From assembly GCA_022539475.1 (NCBI GenBank), contig VCMS01000028.1, forward strand, positions 92,534 through 156,533: a DNA stretch of 64,000 nt, written 5' to 3'. Below the pieces are notes generated by a model that had not been told where the DNA came from, searched no databases, and saw only the letters and a program-made list of their open reading frames with translations. Within the stretch, counting starts at the first letter, position 1. Each line of letters begins with the position of its first letter. Shown in pieces: positions 51,280-62,500 of this stretch. The stretch is from Gracilaria domingensis (Eukaryota > Rhodophyta > Florideophyceae > Gracilariales > Gracilariaceae). The translations under genes were made by a program, and so were the position numbers.

Positions 51280-52686
51280 ATGCGATGTGCCTTTGTTAGA
51301 CTGATAATGTCAGGCCGTACACGAAGTTTATGCGCAGACGCACAGAACATCACTTCTGCGGAGAAACTGATTTCACCACCGAGGCCGAAGGTGTTTGTCA
51401 TTGCGGGTCCAACTGCCGTGGGAAAGTCGGCAGCAGCCCTTAAACTCTGTCAAATGGTGCAGGGTGAGATCATTTCAGCAGATTCAGTTCAGCTATATAA
51501 ACGCTTAAATGTTGGAGCGAACAAAGCAACGGAAGAAGAGCGAGCTTTGGTCCCACATCACATGATTAATGTTGCTGACCCAGCATGCGATGATTTCACT
51601 GCCGGTGACTTCTTCAGAAGCGCTAGAAAGGCTGTGGACGATGTGATAAACCGAGGAAATGTCCCAGTCGTCGTTGGTGGTACTATGATGTACGTGCGGT
51701 GGTTCGTTTATGGTCGCCCAGCGACACCGGCTGTGGGTGAAAACGTCAAGCTAAAAGTTCGGGAAGCTCTGAGCAGCGTGCGTGATGATTGGGAAGCAGG
51801 ACTTGCTCTTCTGGCAGAACGTGATCCTAAGCGTGCGGCTGCTCTTTCAAGAAATGACTGGTATCGCTTGGGGCGAGCGCTGGAAATTATCGAGTCCACC
51901 GGTATCCCAATGACAGATATGCCGTTACAGGGAGGTGCCCCTCAAACACAACACTCTACTGATGTTCTGGACTATGATTTTCGATGTGTGTTCTTGTACG
52001 ATGATCGGATTCCCCTGAACAGGAGAATTGACGCGCGGTGTGAAGAGATGATACTTCCTCGAGGGGACTTAGCTGGGGAATGCGAAATGCTAATCGAGAA
52101 GAGTATCCTCACAGAAGTTTCTCAGCTTCTGCTTTCTCGCGGCTTGCGCGTAGCACCGGCATCACCAGCATTTGCTATCGGATACCGTCAGACCATAGCT
52201 TATCTCACTGAAAGAGCCCTTGCATGGTCAAAAACGCAAGCGGAGACGAGCATGCTCGATGATGTGGATGATCAAAAGCCTTCAGCTGAAGCTCTTCATG
52301 CCTTCCGTTCCTTTCTGGAAGGATTTCAGTCTGCGACCCGAGGATACGCGAAAGAACAACTGAAATGGTTTCGCAAGGAAGCGTTATTTCACTGGATTAA
52401 AGCTGGTTCCGAATCGGAAGAAGCACTGGGGAGCATTCTCTACATGGACGAGTTAGAGCACGAACAGTTCCGAAGTGAGCATGAATCAAACCAGCTGGAA
52501 AGAAGGGAAGATATTATGAGGCAAGGCAAAGAGATGAAACGCTATATAACTGAGAAGCAGTGGTTGGTTAACGGCAGCAAAGCCGAAGACATAGCTGTAC
52601 TTGCAGGCGAAAGACATGCCTCAGAGCTTGCAAGCTCTCTGAGCACAGTCGAACTTGAGGAAATACAGAGTACTATCAGTCACTGA
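51280..52686 (+). CDS. tRNA dimethylallyltransferase, IPT9-type
   Basis: 468 residues from ATG 51280, no intron. P-loop GPTAVGKSAAALKL (about 44-57), ISADSVQLYKRLNVGANKATEEE, VPHHMINVADP, VVVGGTMMYVRWFVYGRP, RNDWYRLGRALEIIESTG, YDFRCVFLYDDR, FAIGYRQTIAYL and GYAKEQLKWFRKEALFHW. The order and wording are those of plant tRNA-IPT9, which adds an isopentenyl group to A37 of UNN-reading tRNAs and yields cis-zeatin-type cytokinins. The usual GGTGLY is GGTMMY here. It lacks the C-terminal zinc finger of MOD5/IPT2 forms; the Glu-rich C-terminal 90 residues are unconserved. The N-terminus could be an organelle signal. Confidence 0.92.
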   Translation: MRCAFVRLIMSGRTRSLCADAQNITSAEKLISPPRPKVFVIAGPTAVGKSAAALKLCQMVQGEIISADSVQLYKRLNVGANKATEEERALVPHHMINVADPACDDFTAGDFFRSARKAVDDVINRGNVPVVVGGTMMYVRWFVYGRPATPAVGENVKLKVREALSSVRDDWEAGLALLAERDPKRAAALSRNDWYRLGRALEIIESTGIPMTDMPLQGGAPQTQHSTDVLDYDFRCVFLYDDRIPLNRRIDARCEEMILPRGDLAGECEMLIEKSILTEVSQLLLSRGLRVAPASPAFAIGYRQTIAYLTERALAWSKTQAETSMLDDVDDQKPSAEALHAFRSFLEGFQSATRGYAKEQLKWFRKEALFHWIKAGSESEEALGSILYMDELEHEQFRSEHESNQLERREDIMRQGKEMKRYITEKQWLVNGSKAEDIAVLAGERHASELASSLSTVELEEIQSTISH

Positions 52687-54049
52687 TTTGCCGGTTGTGG
52701 ATTCGTTCAAACGAGTGCCAACTATTCTCGCTAGTTTTGGAAAACGTTACAACTGGACGGTACCGGCTGTCGCTGCCTACACGAGCCTAATGCTCTCTGC
52801 CTCAGAATCTTCTAATTGCTGTTCTTCCTCGATTTCTACATCGCAAATTTCTGGAATACGATCTGTGAGGTAGGCAGATACCCTTGCAAGCTGTATTAGA
52901 CGAAGGTGGTACAATTAGTCAATGGCAACAAAGTACGACGACTCTGCAAGAATCGAATATGGACCGCACAAACGCATGACAAGGGTTTCGCGAAGAACAT
53001 ACCACATCCGCACGTTTGTGCCAGAAACGGCCTTGGAGACGAAGCACCACGACGGGACCGTCCAAACTTGCAAGCAAAACATCACCGGTTATTCCTACTT
53101 CTCGATTCTCTTGACTGTTTCCGAAGATGCTTCCAAGCTTGATTTTGACTTCATCCAAAGCCTTGTGCACATTTTCCTCAGTGAGAACGAGAGAGTCTAC
53201 AGCTTGTGGACTTTGACGAGTTACATTGTGATGCGGCGACACATGTGTTCTACGCAAGACATATTTCCTTTGTGCTCTCCGTGAAATCGCCTTGTGATGT
53301 ACCGATGATCTGCCGACTGGCACTGCTACGAGAAACGCTTGCATCGGCTGCTTCATATTTCACCAAACGTTTCGTGTCTTGATATCTTGGTTTGTAAACA
53401 ATATGCTTCGGTTCAAGTCGGCGATGTGGAGCAGATAGAAATTCGCTTTGGACGGATACGGATTTTGTCCTCTTTTCGTTAAGAATCCCGTGGCTGGCGG
53501 AGTCCGAAGCGCATCGAGATGAGTTCAGATTGCAAATGTTTGCGAGCTCCTGCGTTACCACGCCGGCACACCACCGTGACCGACTGGTGACCTCACGTGA
53601 CAGGGCCACGTTCCCGTGCCCCGACGGAGCATTTCGGAGTTGTGAGTTCCATTCCCAACGGGCTGCGTAACGAAAATCTTTCACCATTCTAGTACACGTA
53701 AACACAACCGACGGTACCAGCTGCACGGTAACGAGGGCTACCGATACCGCCCGCCGGCACCTACAATGGTACCGGTGTAGTTACATAGTACAGTATGTAA
53801 TACATACCCTGCACCCTCGTCCCGAGGGCTCTTCAGTGCTAGCCCTCTACCAGTAGGGCTAGCCGTCGGTGCACCTACATTTGATCTTGACTCAGCACTT
53901 TGCAGCAACACCTCCTCATCTTCCTCCATTCGTTTGTTGTTTCACCCTCTTGCTCGCGAGAAATGTAGCTCGAAGGGCTTCGGCTGTGTACCGTCAGTAT
54001 CGACAGAAGGCGTAGCCCTCTTACAGATATAGAGGCGAGAGGCAGCCTA
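52687..54049. other. 1.4-kb convergent intergenic region with inverted repeats
   Basis: Overlapping frames on both strands at 52919-53356 look accidental. 53730-53865 holds inverted repeats, listed separately. Confidence 0.45.
53730..53865. repeat. small cluster of inverted and direct repeats
   Basis: GCTAGCCCT at 53838-53846 pairs with AGGGCTAGC at 53855-53863. TTACATA and TATGTAA flank a 6-bp spacer near 53780. AGGGCTA...GCACCTACA occurs near both ends as a degraded direct repeat. It could be a decayed miniature element; no flanking target duplication identified. Confidence 0.5.
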
Positions 54050-55075
54050 TCAATGGCCAAATTTTTCTTCCCACGTTGGCAGAATATCATTTGGGTATGG
54101 TCTTGCAGCATGAATCGCCCTCGCAATAGCCCTTGACAAGCAATTGGCAGCGGCATGACCAAGCACGATTTCGTCAAAGGCTTTAAGCGGCTTTTGACAT
54201 GTGGATACCGCGAAGACGAGATCGCCATCCATCGGTGTGTGTGACGGGATTATCGCTCGAGCGATACCGTCATGCGCAGCAATCGCCAGTCGGGTAGCCT
54301 GAGATTTCGAAAGAGCTGCGTCCGTGGCGACAATTGCAATGGTCGTGTTTCGTGCTCCGGACAAGACAGCATCCTGTGTTCTTAACGTATCGGCAAAGCT
54401 CAGTTTTGCTGGTGAGCCATTTTGTCCACCCAGCTCTTCGCCAATCTCAAACGGTGCGGCATAGAATGTGCCATCCTCAGTTACAACTGAGCCAAGTGGA
54501 TTTGCCGCAACCAGAGCACCGACCGTTACTCCACTCTCAAGCACAAGTGAGGCTGAGCCGAGCCCGCCCTTCAAATTGGCCGTTAATGCACCTGTTCCCG
54601 CCCCAACAGAGCCTAGTGGGAACGTATCTGATGCGTTTTTAAAAGCTTGTACTCCCAACCTTCGATATGGGTTCTCTAACCATTCCTTGTTTCCTCCGTT
54701 GGTCAAATCAAACAATATGGCCGCGGGAACTATGGGCACTCGCGCTGGGCCAACTTTGAAGCCTCGTCCCGCCCCAACCAGTTCATCCATCACACCTGCG
54801 GCGGCGTCCAGTCCAAAAGCGGAACCCCCGGAAAGCATCAGCGCGTCCACATTCTGAACTGTTTTGTCCGCGGCCAAAAGATCTGTTTCCCTTGTACCAG
54901 GCGCACCCCCCATCACATGCACCCCCGCCACAAAGGGTTCTTTGCCCACTAAAATAGTCGTGCCTGTCTTAATGGCATGGTCTTCAGCGTTCCCTACCAT
55001 GAGACCCTCAACATCTGTGATAAGGTTACCGAGTCCTGATGCGAACGGGGTCTGCTGCATGATGATCTTCTGCAT
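54050..55075 (-). CDS. P1/S58-family N-terminal-nucleophile peptidase (DmpA/NylC-like)
   Basis: 341 residues from ATG 55075, no intron. GLGNLITDVEGLMVGNAED opens the family fold; HVMGGAPGTRETDLL, ALMLSGGSAFGLDAAAGVM, GSVGAGTGALTANLKGGLGS and ARNTTIAIVATDAALSKSQA are its conserved blocks. In this family autocleavage frees a Ser or Thr nucleophile; here N-T-T before IAIVATDA marks the site (residue about 255). It should hydrolyse small amides (beta-aminopeptidase, D-esterase or oligoamide activity). There is no evident targeting peptide. The family is chiefly bacterial, the gene is intronless and the sequence reads like a bacterial protein, so horizontal acquisition is likely. Confidence 0.9.
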   Translation of the reverse strand: MQKIIMQQTPFASGLGNLITDVEGLMVGNAEDHAIKTGTTILVGKEPFVAGVHVMGGAPGTRETDLLAADKTVQNVDALMLSGGSAFGLDAAAGVMDELVGAGRGFKVGPARVPIVPAAILFDLTNGGNKEWLENPYRRLGVQAFKNASDTFPLGSVGAGTGALTANLKGGLGSASLVLESGVTVGALVAANPLGSVVTEDGTFYAAPFEIGEELGGQNGSPAKLSFADTLRTQDAVLSGARNTTIAIVATDAALSKSQATRLAIAAHDGIARAIIPSHTPMDGDLVFAVSTCQKPLKAFDEIVLGHAAANCLSRAIARAIHAARPYPNDILPTWEEKFGH

Positions 55076-55605
55076 GATTCAAAGTGTGAAGGAATTGCAC
55101 AGGAGGGTTGGCGCTGGGATGACGGCACCTGGCCACCATTTAAACTGATCTCTCTCGCTCCAAATCAAGCAAGATGACAGGCAGTTCTACAGTTCCTATG
55201 GGTGTAGCAAGGGGGCCACTGAACGTTGTTCTTTGACACTTAAAAGTGGAACGAGGACAAATACCTTTCTATTGGCGCTCATGGAGACGCTACCTTCCCG
55301 CAATGAGAATTAGGTGAAGTAAGCAATTGAGCCAGGCAACTTTGGTAACATTCTGCTGTACAATTGTAATCGTTCTGTGATATGATTAGTACTCAATGAG
55401 TACTCAGGTTTTGCCAACTGTTGCGTCCGCGACGTTTACAAAGCGTAGTCCTCAAGGATAGCCCTCTCAATACATAACAACATCCTTTCTCCCTGGTTGC
55501 TTCGTCCTGCTCTCTTCGTCTCAAACGAATGTCTGTAGTCGAAAGAAGACCATACAGAATTGCAAACGAAGTTTAGGTGGCAAATAAAACCGATCAGCGC
55601 GATCC
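55076..55605. other. intergenic with one AAGGATAGCC site
   Basis: Upstream of the P1 peptidase and downstream of the Myb/SANT gene. The decamer is at 55454-55463. No gene seen. Confidence 0.45.
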
Positions 55606-57705
55606 CTACAGGTGCATGACCCGTGCGATTCTTTGCGCCGAAGTCACTTCTGCATTCTGCCTCTCCATCATATCATTGACCTGTTGCCTCCAGTTGTCAA
55701 TATTGTCACCCAGGCACCGTGAGCAACCAAGAGATTCCTTGGGGACATACGTGAAGATTTCCCGTTCTTCGATAGGCCGGGTAAGCCTCGCAGCATGAAA
55801 CAACGGACGTTCCTTCACTCCAGAGCGAACCAGAGCAACGTACTCGTTGTATCTCTGCAGCAACTTGCTTCGCTCGAAATGATGGCCCAGCGTCTTTCCC
55901 GTTTCGTCAACGGTTTCAGCAAATAGTCGTAGAAGAAGCCCTATTTCCTCCAACTTGTCTAATTCAGAACTTCGACCATTACGTAACGATCCGCTGAAAC
56001 GAGTCTCCTCTACTCGTGCCTCTTTTGTTTCTGGTCTGTGGTCATCATTATTGACAAGGAAAGAAATTGAAGCCCTTTCCGAACTCGTTGGCGCTACGAC
56101 TCTCTTCTTATTTCCTTGCCCTATTTTCCCTGCTTCATTTATCTCCAGGTTGGCTTGAATTTGATGCGAAGAGCATTCCAAATCGCCGGAAGGGGCCATA
56201 TCCATTACAAACTCAGGATCTTCAACGTCACCAGTGCTCGCGCCATGGCTGTCACAGAATTGAATCTGACCACCACGACTCTCAAAGTTATTCCTTGGGC
56301 TCGAAGGGCCAGCCTTTCGTCTACGTTTCTCAAGAGAGTCTGTATCGTTCACGAGAGAAGATGCTTCCCCTTCAAACAGGTTCCGGTCCACGCTTGGCAT
56401 TTCGACCCGGTTCCTCGCACCAAAGCGTTCAGATCTCATTTCGGAAACGATGGGCTCCCTTGAAACCGTAGATCTCATGAAGACATCCTTCACATCACTG
56501 GGAGTCGACAATTGAGAAAGCGTTAACGGCTTGTCTGGCATATTGGGTCCATCCTCGTTAGTACTGTCATTCGCCAAATGCTGGTTCTTTTCCAGCGTGG
56601 GTCTGCTCTGTTGCCCGTCCCGTGGTGCACTCTTCCCTCGCTTTGATTTTGCCTTGCTCGAATCCACACATATTCCTCCTTCGTTACGCGAAGGGCGCGG
56701 GCCCTTGCGTTTTCCAACTGTTGGCCTTGAAGTGCTGAGCATGGCATTCTTTCCCCCATCCCTACCGCACGATCCGAAGATGGGCCCAACCGTACTATTC
56801 ACATGCTTCTTCGTCTTGGTCTGGATATCATCCTTCTTGTTATTGATCAAGGAGTTAGTGATATCAGTGTGTTCTGATGACGAGCGAAGAGGAAGTCGAC
56901 ATGGAACCATCCTCTTTCTTTTCTGTTGCACGGGCTTCTCCTCCAAAAGATGACCTGTGACACTCTTTTTGTCTACTTTTCTTTTATCGTATTCCTCAAA
57001 CTGTGTCGGAATGTGAGTGAGAGCATCAAATCGCTCTTTTGAAAGAGGTACCGATTGAGACTTGAAAGGTTTTAAAAGTGAGTCATCAATAGGAGGAAGC
57101 TGAGATGGCAGAAATCTCCTCAGTGCACTTTTCCGGAAGAGAGGGTTTGAACTAGACAGCCGACCCTTCTTCTTTCCGTCATCATCGAAAGTACTGATCG
57201 AAGCACGACAAAAGAGGCGTTTCCTCATAGTGCCTTTGACCGTTATCAAACCCGCTCGACCAATTCGATGGTAATATCTACGGCAATCGGATCCAGTCCT
57301 ACCCGGCACAAGAAGGCTCACCACCGGCCAGTTCTTTTCGGTAGGCGGTATCCGTGAAATGGCGGATAAAAACAGGCAATGCTCTTGTAAACTCCAACGA
57401 CCGATTCTAGAATCAAACTTGGGGTGACAATAGTGATAGAAATAAGACCACGGATTTGAAAAGCGTCTATCCCAAGCACGACGACGAGCTGATGTCCAGC
57501 TGGCGTACTGCAAAGAGGGTGGCTCTGAATGCAATGCAGCCGTACCATCCATGATCTTGCTTGATGCGAACGGGCGTTTCTCTGCTTGTCTGCCGCTCAC
57601 AGATGGGTCAGCCACAGGGCCATGCTTTCTAAGCCTCGACGCGGTTTGCCTCGCACTGTGACGCGGACTGGGATGCACCAAATCGGCAGGTCCGGTTGGA
57701 GTCAT
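55606..57705 (-). CDS. Myb/SANT-domain nuclear protein
   Basis: 699 residues from ATG 57705, no intron. Residues about 95-150 form one Myb/SANT repeat: RIGRWSLQEHCLFLSAISRI, then NWPVVSLLVPGRTGSDCRRYYHRI, with the three spaced aromatic residues (W, W, Y) and the recognition helix R-T-x-x-D/Q-C-R-x-x-Y. The middle 350 residues are disordered and Lys/Ser/Arg-rich with nuclear-localisation-like clusters (KRKGPRPSR, KSKRGKSAPR). The C-terminal 110 residues (LEEIGLLLRLFAETVDETGK; PKESLGCSRCLGDNIDNW) look folded and contain CSRC. Probably a transcription or chromatin factor; family beyond SANT not recognised. Confidence 0.8.
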   Translation of the reverse strand: MTPTGPADLVHPSPRHSARQTASRLRKHGPVADPSVSGRQAEKRPFASSKIMDGTAALHSEPPSLQYASWTSARRRAWDRRFSNPWSYFYHYCHPKFDSRIGRWSLQEHCLFLSAISRIPPTEKNWPVVSLLVPGRTGSDCRRYYHRIGRAGLITVKGTMRKRLFCRASISTFDDDGKKKGRLSSSNPLFRKSALRRFLPSQLPPIDDSLLKPFKSQSVPLSKERFDALTHIPTQFEEYDKRKVDKKSVTGHLLEEKPVQQKRKRMVPCRLPLRSSSEHTDITNSLINNKKDDIQTKTKKHVNSTVGPIFGSCGRDGGKNAMLSTSRPTVGKRKGPRPSRNEGGICVDSSKAKSKRGKSAPRDGQQSRPTLEKNQHLANDSTNEDGPNMPDKPLTLSQLSTPSDVKDVFMRSTVSREPIVSEMRSERFGARNRVEMPSVDRNLFEGEASSLVNDTDSLEKRRRKAGPSSPRNNFESRGGQIQFCDSHGASTGDVEDPEFVMDMAPSGDLECSSHQIQANLEINEAGKIGQGNKKRVVAPTSSERASISFLVNNDDHRPETKEARVEETRFSGSLRNGRSSELDKLEEIGLLLRLFAETVDETGKTLGHHFERSKLLQRYNEYVALVRSGVKERPLFHAARLTRPIEEREIFTYVPKESLGCSRCLGDNIDNWRQQVNDMMERQNAEVTSAQRIARVMHL

Positions 57706-58616
57706 GGATATCGGGGTGAGAGAATGGAGGAACTGTTGAAGACTGCTCGGGCTGCTGCGGGAATGTTTCTAGTGCGAGTGAGGTGGCAGTGGCCGGGGTC
57801 TTCTGTGGCTGCATTTATGTTACCTTTGTATCTACTCGGATTTTGGCGCCATTCGTTGTATTTCAAAATGTGCTCATGGAGATGCAATCAGAACAATCAC
57901 GTGCGCGGCCCATTTGCCACGTCATAGACACAAATGATCCGAGTGCACGACCCAGCGAGAAAGCACTCGGAGCCACAGCACCGAGCTCTCTTCTGTGCCG
58001 TCTCTGACCTCTAGCAACTGGACAGACTGGTATCTCCGCGTTTTATTCCAGTATCCTGCCCCATGGAATGAGTCAGAATCCCCAGGAGACACATATGCTC
58101 TGTTTTGCCTGGCTCCCGCCGCACTTGTTTTAAAGCACCAAACGACACTTTCTTTGACCCTTCTAAATTACGAAACGGCACTACAAGGAAAGTGCACGGT
58201 TCATCGCTACGAGGCACAATATTAGCAGAAACATGAATCTACAAAAGGAGAGATAGTGCAGTGCAGAAGTGGCTTCTCTTTTTCAGGACTTAGTTTGGTA
58301 ACACAAAGCCTGGCAAATTACATACGATATAACGCGGCTTCCTGCTTCTCAAGAGTTGTGCCGATAATAAAACCAGATGCAAACATTCCCATCTCTTACC
58401 CCAAACTTTCTCCGAACGAACCTCATCGTAGCTTGCGTTCTAGGAACAAAGATAGCAACATGTATGACAAACGCGGCCGTAGCCATTACCTTTACTTAAT
58501 TCCTAACAAAAAGTTTCTAAGAACATCTAAGAACATCTACGACATCTATCTCCTCACTAACATTTCCAAAGGCTTCTGAAGCCGTAGATAAAATATTTGT
58601 GGCAGGTGAGGCATTG

Positions 58617-58834
58617 GGCTACCGGGGCCACCACCCCCCGGCTCCCTTCGGGCTGGGGGGATCAAATCCCCAGACCCGGGACTAGGGTCGCTACTCCCCA
58701 TCCCCTCGGCTTGCCTTTCCAATTAGGCTACCGGGACATCTTCCCCCCGGCTCCCTTCGGGCTGAGGTGGCCAACTCCCCATACCCGGGACTGGGGTCGC
58801 TACTCCCCATCCCCATGAGTTTCCAAAGCTTCCA
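58617..58834. repeat. tandem repeat, period 109 bp, two clear copies
   Basis: GGCTACCGGG recurs at 58617 and 58726, and GGGTCGCTACTCCCCATCCC at 58685 and 58794, both 109 bp apart. Weaker relatives (CTCCCCAGAAA and similar) continue to about 59080. GC-rich in an AT-rich surrounding. Confidence 0.85.
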
Positions 58835-59538
58835 GGGATCGGTTGAGGCCCTTCCCAATAGTCGCCCTGCCCGCCCCCAGGCCACGACTATGGGCCGAGC
58901 CCGCCCCGCCCGGGCACTGAGGGCTCTATACCCCAGAAACCCCTTCCGAGCCCGAGCCCAGGGTATCGGGAGGTATCGCCCGCCGGTGGGGGCGTCACTT
59001 CCCCATTCCGACGGGAAACGCCGCCACGATTGGGATGCTGAGGGTCCTCACTCCCCAGAAAATCCCCCCCAGGCCCTGACTCAGGTATACCAGAAAAAGA
59101 GCAGACGAGAGCGGGAGATAGAATCGCGCGCGCCTTTTATACCAAATCTGAAGACCCCAGAGTCAGTCAGTTTGCGCGGCAGGAGAGGCGAATGCAAGTT
59201 AGACACTCTGTTGTCAGCACGGAGCATTGGAATTTAAAGAATCTGATGATGTTATGGTGCGAAACCACGTCCCCGACTTGGCTCTCCTTGCGCACACGAT
59301 ATGTACACAAGGAGAATGGGCCAAAGGCTGAGGAAACGGTAGCAACTGGTCACAGGAAAAAGATAACTTGAAAGAACCAGAAAGCGAAAGACAAAGAATG
59401 GTCAGGACCTGTCTTAACAAGCGAGGAAGGGAACGAAAGCGAAGAAGAAGCGTGAAAGTGTGCCTACTCCCATCGAAGTGACGAATTTCCACATACGTAG
59501 GTCAATTCTGCATTTTTTTCTGCCTGATACCATTGGGA

Positions 59539-59563
59539 CTCTCTCTCTCTCTCTCTCTCTCTC
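59539..59563. repeat. CT dinucleotide microsatellite
   Basis: About twelve CT units without interruption. Confidence 0.95.
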
Positions 59564-62500
59564 GTTTATGGGCACCGTAATTTAACTAGAACTAGCTGCA
59601 GAGCGTTTAGCATTTGGACAACGGTGATAGCACCGAACTAGAACTGCGTGGCTACACATGAACCAAATCCTGTTATCATTTGGTGCTGCTATCTTTATAT
59701 TTTCTTCGTTGAGAAGTAAGTTGTGTTTGTCCTAACAACTTGAAATCTGTTCGAGCTGCTGTGGCACTTGCAGCTTTGAAACGCCGAGTACATACTATCA
59801 CATTACGTTCAGAGAGCGAAGGAAACATGTTAATCGAGCTACAGGTCACAGCTTGTGCCAGGGAGAACGCGCGAGACGCCGAGGTTGAAAGTCCTTCTTA
59901 CTTAGGCAAAGGAGCTACAAGAAAGCCAGTATCCTCTGATGTTATCAGCGTCCTCACCGCACAAACGGGCGTTCGTCAGACGTACCGAAACTAGTCATCT
60001 TCGTGTACTATACATAAGCCATGTTGGGTCACGCACAAAGAGCAATGAACATCTTGTCGATGTCATCGACTGTTCGGAGACTTACGCACACCTATATACG
60101 TAATAAACGAAGATTGTTCATGTATCAATGAAGCCTTGGGCTGCGCTACGTTGTTTAAAATGTTCTTCAGGGATTTATGTTTCGCAGTATTACTTGTCTA
60201 GTATGCTCCGTGAAATTCATGGCCCAGTTCGTCACGGGCTTCGCATCTACCCAAGGTAAAAGGATCCTTTTGAAGGTGGCACTCGATGCAAAAAAAAGGA
60301 GAAAAGGTTAGGTGCATGCCATACCGCACAAGGAGTGAGCCTAGAACCAGGAAGTGCCTCCTTGCTGACTGCATTCTGCCCAATCTTCACTAAGCAGAAA
60401 AGGGGTTCTCGTGGTATGTTCCGTAAGCGCTGCAGCAGATATCTGATGCAGTAGATACTCAGTTCCCGTTGCGAAAGAAGTTCACGCGGGGCGCGTTTGG
60501 CTTTTCTGAAGCCACACGTTTTCTACAACCGATACGTAGCTTTATATCTTTAATGCAACTGTATCATAAATTAAAACTGCGAAACATGTTGTTATGGAAT
60601 CGATGTTTGTCGCTGTGTGAAAGAAGAAAGAGGAGGCAAGGCTTCTATCCAAAAACAGCTTTTCAAGCGGGAACGAGTCATCGTTCCTTTTTTACCGTAC
60701 CGGAAGAGCGATGGATTGTATCCATGAATCTAGTACGGATTCGTACTGGTAGGAAACTACGTGGTGACATAAATAAGCATACGTGTTCCGCTTTCAATTG
60801 TGTTACTGCGTACGCGGGTATAGAGTCGAAATCATTTTTCGCCAAGAAACAATGACACAAGACATAGGGTTACTGGGGAGAGAAGAAGCGAAATGAGTAA
60901 CGCGGCATGCGAGAAGAGTTTCGAAGCGCGGTGGGGATGCCGTGTCAGCAATCTGATCTCGACCGATTTTAAGAAGAGTACGTGTTTGCCGAAGGATGAG
61001 CTATCGGCTGTAGCGTGGATGGTGCAGAGATACTAAGAGTAACGCAGGGCTGGCGCCGGGTAAGGATCTCGCACGATTGGCAACGCAAGCGTCAGAAGAC
61101 TGATAACTTATGCTTCTGAACACGTTCATTGACTCTTGAGTTGCTATCAGCATTGGTGTGATGACATCGTTCGTCTTGGCTTGACACATCGCCCTCTCGG
61201 CGTGGGCGATGCAAATCTTGCAGCTGCACGAAAGCCAAATGAAAATGTCTGAATTGGGAAGTTTCCCTCAAAAATTGACCTCTTGAAAAATAAATAAGAG
61301 TTCCACGTCCCACACGTTGCAGACTTTCAAGACGAATGCCGCCACATGAAGCTGCGCCGTCGCCGCCAGGATCGCTTCTTTCTTCTTCCCCAGAATGATT
61401 CTTCTGGGTTTTTAACAGCATGATGAATGGGAAATAGGCGATTCGTTGTGGGCCCCTGGTTCACACCGATGTGTCCTTCCACCACGCGTCCGCCTTCAGA
61501 AGCTTGTTAACGCAAGAATGGGGCGCATGAACTTTCTGATTGTTGAAAACTACGGAGTTGGTAGAGGTACTACTCATAACCCTTGGATCGGGTTCTGCTT
61601 GCGGCTCATACGTCTTCTGTGTCTCTCTGTGCGTAGAATCTGATCGGTTTGGGGAGACAAGCTGGACTCGGTTCCATGATATTGTCGCCGACTTTGCGTC
61701 GCCAAGAGAAAGCTCTTGCAGGAGGAACGCTATGGTTGGAGCATTTCAGACCCGTCGACCCTGGATATAATGCTGTTGGGGCGGTTGCTGTCACGAACTC
61801 ATAGCGCTATGTGCGCTACTTAAGATTCAACATGATGTTGTTTTGGTGTTGTTACCTGTGGAGATGCTATCACAGGGAGCAAGGCGTGGTCAGCCCTCTT
61901 TATTCCTTACGCATCCGTCTCAGTTCAAGTTAGCGACTATGCGGGAGCTTTCTTGTAGGCAGTGCTAGCAGTGTAATCAACATCTTTTTAGTAAACCAGT
62001 AGACACCGACAAGTGTTAAAGCCATTTCTCACCCCGCAATCTTATCGTGATGGAAATATACCAGGGTATACTGCGACCAAGAGCCTTTTCTGAGCTGGTG
62101 TACCTTTGTAATTACTTCCTGACTTCAGTTCTCCAAAAGTCGCCGGTATCTTAACGGGGCTCGTCAAAGCTTCGATAAGATCAATGACGGCCACGTTCGT
62201 TGACTTTTTTATATTTGTATGCCAAGCCCAGAGACAGTTGCGTTCCAGCTGAAACTTAATTTCACTACTCTTTATTAGAGACATCATGTCCAACATTACA
62301 GAAAACGTTGCAGGCACCGCCGCCTGGTTGGACCACTCACTGATGATATCCAGGAAACACGAACTCATCTATTCAACCGGTCACCTGGTCGAGCATAGGC
62401 AAGAAGTTCATGAGCTCAAGTATCGAGTGTCTAGTAGAGTTCGACCACCACAGTCATGACGTCATAGCCACACGCGTGCGCACCTGGAAACCACGTTTCT

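Noticed and set aside
58617..59090. GC-rich stem-forming block considered as tRNA or rRNA
   Set aside because: No cloverleaf, no T-loop GTTCRA, and it is a 109-bp tandem repeat.
60469..60855. 128-codon plus-strand frame
   Set aside because: Opens at TTG, basic without domain features, isolated.
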